Below are positions 1 to 6,361 of a stretch of 10,839 nucleotides of DNA, piece after piece; positions within the stretch are counted from its first letter, which is position 1, and the number at the start of each line of letters is the position of its first letter. The notes below the pieces were generated by a model. It searched no databases and had not been told where the DNA came from. It worked only from the letters and a program-made list of their open reading frames with translations. A program made the position numbers and the translations under genes. Source of the DNA: Sphingomonadaceae bacterium (GTDB taxonomy: Bacteria; Pseudomonadota; Alphaproteobacteria; Sphingomonadales; Sphingomonadaceae); NCBI GenBank assembly GCA_020446665.1, contig JAGREF010000060.1, forward strand, positions 1 through 10,839. Direction: 5' to 3'.

Positions 1-739
1 AGCCGAAGATGCCGAGCGCGTTGTGGTCCGCGTTCAGCCGCTGAACGATCAGGTTGTCGTTCTCGCCCGCGTCGACATAGGCGCCGTCCTCGCGGATTCC
101 GTGGCAGATCTGATCGAAGCCGTCGGGGTTGGTGACTTGCAGTTCAATCATTCCCGATTTGCTCTTGCAGCCCTTTTCCAGGATCAGCTCTTCCAGCGCG
201 TCCCGCGTGCCGGATGTGGTCGGTGGGCCGTAGACGAGGATGGGAATGGCGGGCAATGCGGGGTTGACGTCGCTCCACAGCCTGGTCGTGTTGGCCTTGC
301 CGAACGGCTTTGCCGCCAGTGCCTTGTAGATGTCTTCCGGAGTCAGCGCCATGCCAGGCCCGGCCTTTGCCTCGGCAAAGGCAATGCCGTCGATGCCGAC
401 CTGGATCTCGACGATCTCGGTGACGCCGTTGTTGATGCAATCCTGATACTCGGTGGCCTTCATCCTCCGCGAAGCGTTTTCGACGTCGGGATGCGCGGCG
501 CCGACGCCTCCGCAGAACAGCTTCATGCCGGCGCCGGTCCCGGTCGATTCGATCACCGGCGAACGATTGCCGTTATTGGCGATATGTTCGGCGACGGCGG
601 TGGCGAAGGGATAGACTGTCGAGGAACCCACGGCACGCACGAAATCCCGCGAATCCTGGGCAGAACCGCCCGGCATGCCGCATCCCGCAAGTGCCGCCGA
701 AGCCAAGATCGCAAAGCCGGATGTCGTCAAGAATCGCAT
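1..739 (-). CDS. pstS: Phosphate ABC transporter substrate-binding lipoprotein PstS (C-terminus cut by window edge)
   Basis: This is the periplasmic phosphate-binding component of the high-affinity PstSCAB importer. The first 246 residues are visible, and the frame is still open at base 1. The family is usually near 340 residues, so roughly 100 are missing. Residues 1-19 form a short lipoprotein signal peptide ending in the lipobox LAGC (17-20), so Cys20 should be lipidated. Phosphate-contact motifs of the PBP-like fold are visible: GSSTVYPF (38-45), ESTGTGAG (64-71) and TTSGTRDAL (174-182). The start at 739 is chosen because the signal peptide begins there. The Shine-Dalgarno is weak, a GGGGG run about 5 bases upstream. 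It lies 83 bases downstream of phoR with a Pho box between them, so PhoB control under phosphate limitation is expected. The rest of the pst genes would lie beyond the left edge. Family assignment is firm. Confidence 0.93.
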   Translation of the reverse strand, partial: MRFLTTSGFAILASAALAGCGMPGGSAQDSRDFVRAVGSSTVYPFATAVAEHIANNGNRSPVIESTGTGAGMKLFCGGVGAAHPDVENASRRMKATEYQDCINNGVTEIVEIQVGIDGIAFAEAKAGPGMALTPEDIYKALAAKPFGKANTTRLWSDVNPALPAIPILVYGPPTTSGTRDALEELILEKGCKSKSGMIELQVTNPDGFDQICHGIREDGAYVDAGENDNLIVQRLNADHNALGIFG

Positions 740-743
740 GGCA

Positions 744-773
744 GCCCCCAGGGTTGGGTGAGTCCCCGGGGGC
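744..773 (-). repeat. Short GC inverted repeat in the pstS leader, overlapping its Shine-Dalgarno
   Basis: On the minus strand GCCCCC (773-768) and GGGGGC (749-744) are exact inverted complements separated by 18 bases. The second arm is the only Shine-Dalgarno-like stretch before the pstS ATG. A 6-bp all-GC stem could therefore mask the ribosome-binding site in the leader mRNA. The stem is short and the loop long, so this is only a possibility in a GC-rich genome. Confidence 0.25.
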
Positions 774-790
774 GCTCCTATTGGTGGGGC

Positions 791-808
791 ATGACAGTGC
801 TATGACAT
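791..808 (-). promoter_or_regulatory. Pho box (PhoB-binding site) upstream of pstS
   Basis: Read on the minus strand this is ATGTCAT-AGCA-CTGTCAT: two TGTCAT direct repeats with an 11-base period. It matches the textbook Pho box, two CTGTCAT heptamers separated by 4 bases, with one mismatch in the first heptamer. It lies 52 bases upstream of the pstS start. PhoB bound here would replace a -35 element. A poor -10 candidate (TAGGAG, about 780-775) follows at roughly the expected distance. The element gives pst its own promoter, separate from that of phoR. Confidence 0.85.
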
Positions 809-822
809 CGGCCGAGGGCCGC

Positions 823-1809
823 TCAGGACCTTGCGATCGGCAACATCATCGAGGCGGTCGTGCCCACGCCTTGCCGGCTGGTAATGTCGAATCGGCCGCG
901 ATGGCGCTCGACGATGTGCTTGACGATGGAAAGCCCCAGCCCGGTGCCGCCGGCTGCGCGGCTGCGGCTGGTGTCGGCGCGGTAGAAGCGCTCGGTAAGG
1001 CGGGGCAGGTGCTCGGGCGCGATGCCTTCGCCTTCGTCCTTCACCGCGATCAGCAGCCAGCCCGTGTCGGTCGCTTCGAGCGTGATCGTTACCGGCCCAC
1101 CCGGCTTTCCGTATTTTAAGGCGTTGTCGATCAGGTTGCGCATGACTTGCGCCATCTGCACCTTGTCACCGGCAATGACGGCACGCTCGCAGTTCGCATT
1201 GACGACGACTTGCGCATCGCCGCGCGATTCTCCCGCGACCTCGCGAATGAGAGTGAGCATTTCTACTTCACCCGACGGCACTTCGTGCTTCACCGCCTCG
1301 ATGCGCGACAGCGACATCAGGTCTTCGACGAGGGATTGCATGCGCAGCGCCTCATGGCGGATGGTCGCGAGAAACTTGTTGCGCGTCGCCTCGTCGCCGC
1401 CTGCCCTTGGATCGGTCAGCGTTTCCACATAGCCCAGCACGGTTGCAAGCGGGGTCCGCAATTCGTGGCTGGCGTTGGCCACGAAATCGGCGTGGGCACG
1501 CGCCGTGCTGACCTGCACCGACAGATCGTAAAGGCTCACGAGCCGCTCGCCCGAACCGAGTATGTGACAATCGACTTCCCAGAAGCTGCCGCCGACCGAG
1601 AGCCCGTCGATCCGCGCGCTCCCGCCGGTATCGCCCAGGATCACGGCGATCGCATCGGGATTGCGGATCGCGATTCGCACGTCCTGGCCAACGATGTGCG
1701 CCCCCAGCAGCGACTTTGCGGCTGCATTGGCGAACGTCACTTGCCCGCGCTCGATTACGAGCGACGGGGTCTGCATGTGATCGAGGAGATGTATGCCGGT
1801 TACAGCCAT
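823..1809 (-). CDS. phoR: PhoR-type phosphate regulon sensor histidine kinase without membrane segments
   Basis: This is the sensor kinase expected to phosphorylate the PhoB response regulator when phosphate is low. It has 328 residues. An N-terminal PAS-like domain (about 10-95) is followed by a HisKA dimerisation domain with the phospho-acceptor His115 in NASHELRTPLA. The HATPase_c domain has the N-box NLIDNALKYG (225-234), G1 motif DEGEGIAPE (258-266), F-box FYRAD (275-279) and G2 motif GGTGLGLSIVKHI (287-299). An AAGAGG ribosome-binding site precedes the ATG. An in-frame TAA lies only four codons upstream, so no membrane-spanning extension is hidden there; the protein is predicted cytoplasmic. 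Its assignment as PhoR rather than a generic kinase rests on sequence resemblance plus the downstream Pho box and pstS. It is transcribed divergently from zwf. Confidence 0.9.
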   Translation of the reverse strand: MAVTGIHLLDHMQTPSLVIERGQVTFANAAAKSLLGAHIVGQDVRIAIRNPDAIAVILGDTGGSARIDGLSVGGSFWEVDCHILGSGERLVSLYDLSVQVSTARAHADFVANASHELRTPLATVLGYVETLTDPRAGGDEATRNKFLATIRHEALRMQSLVEDLMSLSRIEAVKHEVPSGEVEMLTLIREVAGESRGDAQVVVNANCERAVIAGDKVQMAQVMRNLIDNALKYGKPGGPVTITLEATDTGWLLIAVKDEGEGIAPEHLPRLTERFYRADTSRSRAAGGTGLGLSIVKHIVERHRGRFDITSRQGVGTTASMMLPIARS

Positions 1810-1877
1810 GGCGGCCTCTTAGTGCCTGCGCCGCGCAAGGGAAAGCATTCTCCGCGCTGGCGATAACCGAAAGCTCC

Positions 1878-1886
1878 TGTTATGCT
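1878..1886 (+). promoter_or_regulatory. Candidate extended -10 promoter for the zwf operon
   Basis: TGTTATGCT is an extended -10 (TGn followed by TATGCT, 4/6 to TATAAT) about 75 bases upstream of the zwf start. No convincing -35 is present at 16-18 bases. It shares bases with the phoR -10 candidate on the other strand. No known regulator site, such as a HexR palindrome, was seen. Confidence 0.3.
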
Positions 1887-1907
1887 GCACTTGCGAAAAG
1901 GTTTGAA
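1879..1907 (-). promoter_or_regulatory. Candidate sigma70-type promoter for phoR
   Basis: On the minus strand TTCAAA (1907-1902; 4/6 to TTGACA) and CATAAC (1884-1879; 4/6 to TATAAT) are separated by exactly 17 bases. The -10 lies about 70 bases upstream of the phoR ATG. It is a moderate match in the only region where a phoR promoter could sit. No Pho box is seen here, which suggests that phoR is not PhoB-controlled from this site. Confidence 0.35.
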
Positions 1908-1934
1908 CGCCACAAATCTCCCGGGGGAACGACC

Positions 1935-1964
1935 ATGCGCAGCGCCCGTTACGGTATCGGATGA
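1935..1964 (+). CDS. Possible 9-codon leader peptide overlapping the zwf start
   Basis: ATG at 1935 opens a 9-codon frame (MRSARYGIG) that ends at TGA 1962-1964, inside the ATGA at the zwf start. A purine-rich GGGGGAA lies about 7 bases upstream of this ATG. The zwf ATG itself has only a weak GG before it. Translation of the leader could therefore deliver ribosomes to zwf by termination-reinitiation. The peptide shows no attenuator-like run of codons. The frame is too short to be distinguished from chance by sequence alone. Confidence 0.3.
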   Translation: MRSARYGIG

Positions 1965-3403
1965 AGAGCTTTACAGCAGACCGCCTGCTCCTGTTCGGAG
2001 CGACCGGAGACCTGTCCGGACGCATGCTCCTGCCTTCGCTGTGCGCGCTCGATGCCGACGGCCTGCTCGATCCGAAGCTGGAAATCATCGGCACCGCGCG
2101 CTCGGACCTCGACGACCACGGCTTTCGCAACTTCGCTCGCGAATCGCTGGAAAAGTTCCTGCCGGCGGACCGGCGCGGCGGCGTTGCGACATTCCTCAAT
2201 CGCTTGACCTACCAGCCGCTCGATGCATCGAGCACCGACGGGTTCGACGGCCTGGCAGCCAAGGTCGGTACGCCCGAACAGGGCCTTGCGATCTTCCTGT
2301 CCACGGCTCCCAGCCTCTTCGAGCCGACCATTGCCGGCCTTACCCACGGCGGACTTGCCGGCGACAACGTGCGAATCGGACTTGAAAAACCGCTCGGCAT
2401 CGACCTGGGATCGAGTTGCGTCATCAACGACGCCGTGGCGCGGGCCTTTCCCGAAGACCGCATTTTCCGGATCGACCATTACCTCGGCAAGGAAACGGTC
2501 CAGAACCTGCTGGCGCTGCGCTTTGCCAACATCATGCTGGAGCCGATCTGGAACGCGAATTACATCGACCATGTCCAGATCACCGTGGGCGAAACAGTCG
2601 GGCTGGAATCGCGTGTCGCCTATTACGACGATAGCGGCGCGTTGCGCGATATGGTGCAGAACCACATGCTCCAACTGCTTTCGCTAGTGGCGATGGAGCC
2701 TCCGACCAGCTTCGATTCCACCGCCGTTCGCGATGAGAAAGTGAAAGTGCTGCGTGCCCTGCGCGCCGTGGCCGAAGGCGAAACTGTGACCGGCCAATAT
2801 CGCAGCGGTGCGATCTGCGGCCAGGCCGTGCCCGGCTATGACGAGGAACTGGGCAAGGATAGCGACACCGAAACCTTCGTCGCGATCAAGGCGCATGTCG
2901 AAAACTGGCGCTGGAAAGGCGTGCCTTTCTACCTCCGCACGGGCAAGCGCCTGCCCGAACGTGTCACCGAAATCGTCATCCAGTTCCGCCCGGTGCCGCA
3001 TTCGATCTTCAGCGGTAAAGGCGCGAAAAGCGTGCCAAACCGGCTGGTGATCGGAATCCAGCCGGAAGAGAATATCACGCTGAGCATGATGGCCAAGGTG
3101 CCGGGGCTCGACCGCGATGGCATCCGCCTGCGCAGCGTTCCGCTGGATATTGCCATGCCCGATGCCTTTGTGGGGCAGCACAAGCGGATCGCTTATGAGC
3201 GGTTGCTGCTCGATCTGGTAGAAGGCGACCAGACCCTGTTTGTGCGGCGTGACGAAGTGGAAGCGCAATGGGAATGGATCGACGCGATCCGTGCTGGCTG
3301 GGCGGAAAGCGGCCTCACCCCCAAGCCCTATATCGCTGGTAGCTGGGGGCCGAGCGCCGCGATTGCGCTGGCCGAACGCGACGGAGTAACGTGGCATGAA
3401 TAG
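1961..3403 (+). CDS. zwf: Glucose-6-phosphate 1-dehydrogenase
   Basis: Oxidises glucose-6-phosphate to 6-phosphogluconolactone with NAD(P)+, the first committed step of the cytoplasmic Entner-Doudoroff and oxidative pentose phosphate pathways. The 480 residues match the family length. The N-terminal Rossmann fold begins with the coenzyme loop GATGDLS (13-19). EKPLG (142-146) and the substrate-binding signature RIDHYLGKE (170-178) follow. QNHMLQ carries His235, equivalent to the catalytic His of well-studied G6PDs, and RDEKVKVLRAL lies a little further on. The start is the only possible ATG: upstream the frame runs without ATG, GTG or TTG to a TGA at 1904. It is the first gene of the plus-strand operon and is translated divergently from phoR. 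Its last codons and stop are part of a 12-base tandem duplication, and a palindromic element separates it from edd. Confidence 0.96.
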   Translation: MKSFTADRLLLFGATGDLSGRMLLPSLCALDADGLLDPKLEIIGTARSDLDDHGFRNFARESLEKFLPADRRGGVATFLNRLTYQPLDASSTDGFDGLAAKVGTPEQGLAIFLSTAPSLFEPTIAGLTHGGLAGDNVRIGLEKPLGIDLGSSCVINDAVARAFPEDRIFRIDHYLGKETVQNLLALRFANIMLEPIWNANYIDHVQITVGETVGLESRVAYYDDSGALRDMVQNHMLQLLSLVAMEPPTSFDSTAVRDEKVKVLRALRAVAEGETVTGQYRSGAICGQAVPGYDEELGKDSDTETFVAIKAHVENWRWKGVPFYLRTGKRLPERVTEIVIQFRPVPHSIFSGKGAKSVPNRLVIGIQPEENITLSMMAKVPGLDRDGIRLRSVPLDIAMPDAFVGQHKRIAYERLLLDLVEGDQTLFVRRDEVEAQWEWIDAIRAGWAESGLTPKPYIAGSWGPSAAIALAERDGVTWHE

Positions 3404-3420
3404 GGGCATGAATAGGGGCA
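3393..3420 (+). repeat. 12-base tandem repeat across the zwf stop codon
   Basis: GGCATGAATAGG occurs twice in perfect tandem (3393-3404, 3405-3416), followed by a partial third copy GGCA. The first copy contains the end of zwf (CAT GAA TAG); the second duplicates it in the same frame just after the stop. The likely origin is slippage or a small duplication next to the palindromic element. Confidence 0.9.
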
Positions 3421-3430
3421 GCATCGTCTC

Positions 3431-3567
3431 CCCCCTCTTCTTTAGAGGAGGGGCAGCGAGACTTGGCGAACTGCAGGTGAGCCTAGTCGCAGCGGGGTGG
3501 TGCTATGGCGCAAACGACGCTGGCGCGTCGATACCACCCCCAACCCCCTCCTCTGAAGAAGAGGGGG
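3431..3567. repeat. GC-rich palindromic (MITE- or REP-like) element between zwf and edd
   Basis: The arms 3431-3453 and 3545-3567 are 23-base inverted repeats matching at 22 of 23 positions. They enclose 91 bases. Inside lie a second inverted pair, GGGGTGGT (3494-3501) and ACCACCCC (3533-3540), and a perfect hairpin CGACGC-TGGC-GCGTCG (3515-3530). The nested architecture suggests a non-autonomous mobile or extragenic palindromic repeat. It resembles GC-rich palindromes I recall from intergenic regions of sphingomonads and Caulobacter, but that is memory, not a search. It encodes no transposase, and I see no clear target-site duplication. It fills most of the 169-base zwf-edd gap. Confidence 0.8.
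3561..3567 (+). promoter_or_regulatory. edd ribosome-binding site inside the right arm of the palindrome
   Basis: GAGGGGG at 3561-3567 contains GAGG, 8 bases before the edd ATG. It is the only good Shine-Dalgarno there, and it is the outer end of the element's right arm. In the mRNA it is complementary to CCCCCTC at 3431-3437 of the left arm. If the arms pair, the site is buried. Confidence 0.6.
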
Positions 3568-3572
3568 CTTGA

Positions 3573-5384
3573 ATGGCTTCTCTGAACGACACCATCCACC
3601 GCGTCACGCAGCGCATTGTCGAACGCTCTGCCGACAGCCGCCGCGCCTATCTCGACCTGATCGAGCGCGAAGCGGAGAATATGACGGAACGGGCCGCCGT
3701 GTCCTGTTCCAACCTTGCCCATGCCTATGCCGGGGCGACGGAGGATCAGGCCGCGCTGATGGCGCATAAGGGGCCGAACCTCGCGATCGTCACCAGCTAT
3801 AACGATATGCTCTCGGCCCATCAGCCCTATGGACGCTATCCGGAGCAGATGAAGATTTTCGCCCGCGAGGCCGGCGCCACGGCGCAGGTCGCAGGCGCCA
3901 CGCCGGCCATGTGCGACGGGGTGACGCAGGGCATGGCAGGCATGGAGCTCTCGCTGTTCAGCCGTGACAGTATCGCGCTGGCGACAGCGGTGGCGATGAG
4001 TCACGACATGTATGATGGCATGGCGCTGCTGGGCATTTGCGACAAGATCGTGCCCGGCCTGCTGATGGGCGCGCTGCGCTTTGGCCATTTGCCGGGCATT
4101 TTCATCCCCAGTGGCCCCATGCCCAGCGGCATTTCCAACAAGGACAAACAGCGCACCCGCCAGCTCTATGCCGAAGGCAAGGCCAGCCGCGAGGAACTGC
4201 TCGCCAGCGAAATGGGCAGCTATCACTCGCCCGGCACTTGCACCTTCTATGGCACAGCCAATTCCAACCAGATGATGATGGAAATGATGGGACTGCACAT
4301 GCCCGGCGCGGCCTTTGTCCAGCCGGGCACGAAATTGCGGCAGGAACTGACCCGCGCGGCCACCCATCGGCTGACGCAAATCCACCGCAAGACCAATGAT
4401 TACCGCCCGCTGGGCCGCTGCGTCGATGCCAAGTCCATCGTCAATGCCGCGATCGGCCTGCTGGCAACCGGCGGTTCGACCAACCACGCGATCCACATTC
4501 CCGCCATGGCCCGCGCCGCCGGGGTGCTGATCGACTGGAGCGACATGGCCGAATTGTCGCATGTCGTGCCGCTGGTCGCGCGCGTCTATCCCAATGGCTC
4601 GGGTGATGTGAACCATTTCCACGCTGCTGGCGGCATGGGCTATGTGATCGGCACGCTGCTCGATGAAGGGCTGGCGCATCAGGATATTCTGACCGTTTCC
4701 GGCGAAGACCTGTCCGCCTATGCGCGGGAACCGGGGCTGGACGGTGATGCGCTTGTCTGGCGCGAGATCGGCGAAAGCGGCGACCCGGACATGCTCCGCC
4801 CGGCCTCCGACCCGTTCCAGCCCGAAGGCGGATTGCGGCTTGTCACCGGCAATCTCGGCCGCGCCTGTTTCAAGGCCAGCGCGGTTGAGCGCGAACGCTG
4901 GACCGTGGAAGCCCCCGCGCGCGTGTTTGAAACGCAAGAGGCGGTGCTGGATGCCTTCAAGGCGGGCGAGCTTGATCGTGACGTCGTGGTCGTGGTCCGT
5001 TTCCAGGGGCCGCGCGCCAATGGCATGCCCGAATTGCACAAGCTGACCCCGCCGCTGGGCGTGCTGCAGGATCGCGGCTATCGCGTGGCGCTGGTGACAG
5101 ACGGGCGTATGTCCGGCGCCAGTGGCAAGGTGCCCGCAGCCATCCATGTCACCCCCGAAGCGCATGGCGGCGGCCCGCTGGCGCTGCTGCGCGATGGCGA
5201 TATGGTGAAAATCTGCGCAGAAGGCGGTGTGTTGCACACCACTGCAGACCTTTCCACGCGCAGCGCAGCCCCCTCGCCTGCCGCAGCCTCCGGGCTGGGC
5301 CGCGAACTCTTCGCAATCTTCCGCCAGCATGCCGACAGCGCGGAACACGGCGCCAGCCCGGTGCTGGCAGGAGCAGGTCTGTAA
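3573..5384 (+). CDS. edd: 6-phosphogluconate dehydratase
   Basis: Dehydrates 6-phosphogluconate to 2-keto-3-deoxy-6-phosphogluconate (KDPG), the defining step of the Entner-Doudoroff pathway. The protein has 603 residues, the usual Edd length, and belongs to the IlvD/Edd iron-sulfur dehydratase family. Conserved cysteines are Cys114 ([10 protein letters not shown]), Cys156 (GICDKIVPG) and Cys223 ([12 protein letters not shown]), suitable for the Fe-S cluster. The C-terminal domain has the family signature [17 protein letters not shown]. It is called Edd rather than dihydroxyacid dehydratase because of the ED operon context and the Edd-like N-terminus. The start at 3573 gives a normal N-terminus and has a GAGG site 8 bases upstream, supplied by the palindromic element. 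Its TAA overlaps the glk ATG by one base (TAATG), so the two are probably translationally coupled. Confidence 0.96.
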   Translation: MASLNDTIHRVTQRIVERSADSRRAYLDLIEREAENMTERAAVSCSNLAHAYAGATEDQAALMAHKGPNLAIVTSYNDMLSAHQPYGRYPEQMKIFAREAGATAQVAGATPAMCDGVTQGMAGMELSLFSRDSIALATAVAMSHDMYDGMALLGICDKIVPGLLMGALRFGHLPGIFIPSGPMPSGISNKDKQRTRQLYAEGKASREELLASEMGSYHSPGTCTFYGTANSNQMMMEMMGLHMPGAAFVQPGTKLRQELTRAATHRLTQIHRKTNDYRPLGRCVDAKSIVNAAIGLLATGGSTNHAIHIPAMARAAGVLIDWSDMAELSHVVPLVARVYPNGSGDVNHFHAAGGMGYVIGTLLDEGLAHQDILTVSGEDLSAYAREPGLDGDALVWREIGESGDPDMLRPASDPFQPEGGLRLVTGNLGRACFKASAVERERWTVEAPARVFETQEAVLDAFKAGELDRDVVVVVRFQGPRANGMPELHKLTPPLGVLQDRGYRVALVTDGRMSGASGKVPAAIHVTPEAHGGGPLALLRDGDMVKICAEGGVLHTTADLSTRSAAPSPAAASGLGRELFAIFRQHADSAEHGASPVLAGAGL

Positions 5385-6361
5385 TGGACCTCGTCACCGT
5401 TGATATTGGCGGCACCCATGCCCGCTTTGCCATTGCCAGCATTGCCGCTGATGGCACGATTTCGCTGAGCGAGCCGGAAACGCTGCACACCTCGGACCAT
5501 GCCAGTTTCCAGACCGCGTGGGAGGATTTCCGCGCGCGGCAGGGGGGCAGCCTGCCCGATGCCGTGGCCATGGCGATCGCCGGGCCGGTGGGTGGTGACG
5601 TGATCCGCTTCACCAACAACCCGTGGATCATCCGCCCGGCGCTGGTGAAGGAAAAACTGGGCGTATCGCACTATACCATCGTCAATGATTTCGCCGCTGT
5701 GGGCCATGCCGTGGCGCGGGCTGATGAAAGCCAGTTCCTCCATTTGGCCGGGCCTGACACGCCGCTGCCCGCCAGTGGCACGCTCAGCGTGCTGGGCCCC
5801 GGCACAGGCCTTGGCGTCGCGCATTTGTGGCGCGATGGCGCAGGGCAATATCGCGTGCAAGCGACCGAAGGCGGGCATATCGACTTCGCCCCGCTCGATT
5901 CCATCGAAGACGCCATCCTTGCCCGGCTGCGCAAGCGGCATAACCGCGTTTCAGTGGAACGCGTGGTGGCAGGCCCGGCTATTGTCGATATCTATCAGAC
6001 GCTGGCCGCGATGGAAGGACGCGCGGTTACCGAGCTCTCCGACGTGGAAATCTGGACCCGCGCCAATAGCGGGGAAGACAGTCTGGCCGCCGCAGCCGTG
6101 GACCGTTTCTGCCTCTCGCTTGGCTCTGTCGCAGGGGACATGGCGCTGGCGCAAGGGGCCAGCGGCGTCGTGATCGCTGGTGGCCTGGGCTATCGTATCC
6201 GCGAGACGATCCTCGCCAGCGGCTTTGAAGGTCGCTTCTGCGCCAAGGGCCGCTTTGCCGGTTTGATGGCGCAGCTTCCCGTCAAGCTCATTGTCCACCC
6301 GCAGCCCGGCCTGTTTGGCGCGGCAGCTGCCTTTGCCAGCGAACATGGAATTAGCAAATAA
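5384..6361 (+). CDS. glk: Glucokinase (bacterial Glk family)
   Basis: Phosphorylates glucose with ATP to glucose-6-phosphate, the substrate of Zwf, so it feeds the pathway encoded by its neighbours. The 325 residues fit the family. The N-terminal phosphate motif DIGGTHARF (7-15) and VNDFAAVGHA, with the probable catalytic base Asp102, are present. GPGTGLGVAHL (138-148) and EGGHIDFAP follow, matching the Glk rather than the ROK family. A GG(L/Y)-type nucleotide loop, GGLGYRIRETI, lies near the C-terminus. AGGAG at 5369-5373 is the ribosome-binding site, inside the end of edd. The start overlaps the edd stop and its own stop overlaps the eda start, both as TAATG, which is typical of a tightly coupled operon. 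Confidence 0.95.
   Translation: MDLVTVDIGGTHARFAIASIAADGTISLSEPETLHTSDHASFQTAWEDFRARQGGSLPDAVAMAIAGPVGGDVIRFTNNPWIIRPALVKEKLGVSHYTIVNDFAAVGHAVARADESQFLHLAGPDTPLPASGTLSVLGPGTGLGVAHLWRDGAGQYRVQATEGGHIDFAPLDSIEDAILARLRKRHNRVSVERVVAGPAIVDIYQTLAAMEGRAVTELSDVEIWTRANSGEDSLAAAAVDRFCLSLGSVAGDMALAQGASGVVIAGGLGYRIRETILASGFEGRFCAKGRFAGLMAQLPVKLIVHPQPGLFGAAAAFASEHGISK

Larger units (their letters stand above)
3396..3572 (+). other. 58-codon open frame bridging the zwf stop and the edd start
   Basis: ATG at 3396 overlaps the last codons of zwf in the +2 frame. The frame stays open for 58 codons through both arms of the palindromic element and ends at TGA 3570-3572, directly abutting the edd ATG (TGAATG). 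The predicted peptide is Gly, Ala, Pro and Glu rich with no recognisable domain. It reads like a translated repeat (PLFFRGG on one side, EEEGA on the other). It is most likely not a functional protein, but its translation could carry ribosomes from zwf to edd. Confidence 0.15.

Noticed and set aside
23..805. 260-codon plus-strand frame over pstS
   Set aside because: The minus strand encodes a convincing PstS with a lipobox. The plus-strand product has no family resemblance, and the frame runs across the Pho box.
3431..3567. Palindromic element as a Rho-independent terminator after zwf
   Set aside because: The hairpin arms are 91 bases apart, no T-run follows, and the remaining operon genes depend on read-through.
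3483..5348. 621-codon open frame on the minus strand across edd
   Set aside because: It is fully antisense to an unambiguous edd. Its translation is His/Arg/Gly/Ala-rich with no domain, as expected from the shadow of GC-biased codons.
3573..5384. Edd gene as dihydroxyacid dehydratase (ilvD)
   Set aside because: Same superfamily, but the N-terminal sequence, the 603-residue length and the zwf-glk-eda neighbours favour 6-phosphogluconate dehydratase.
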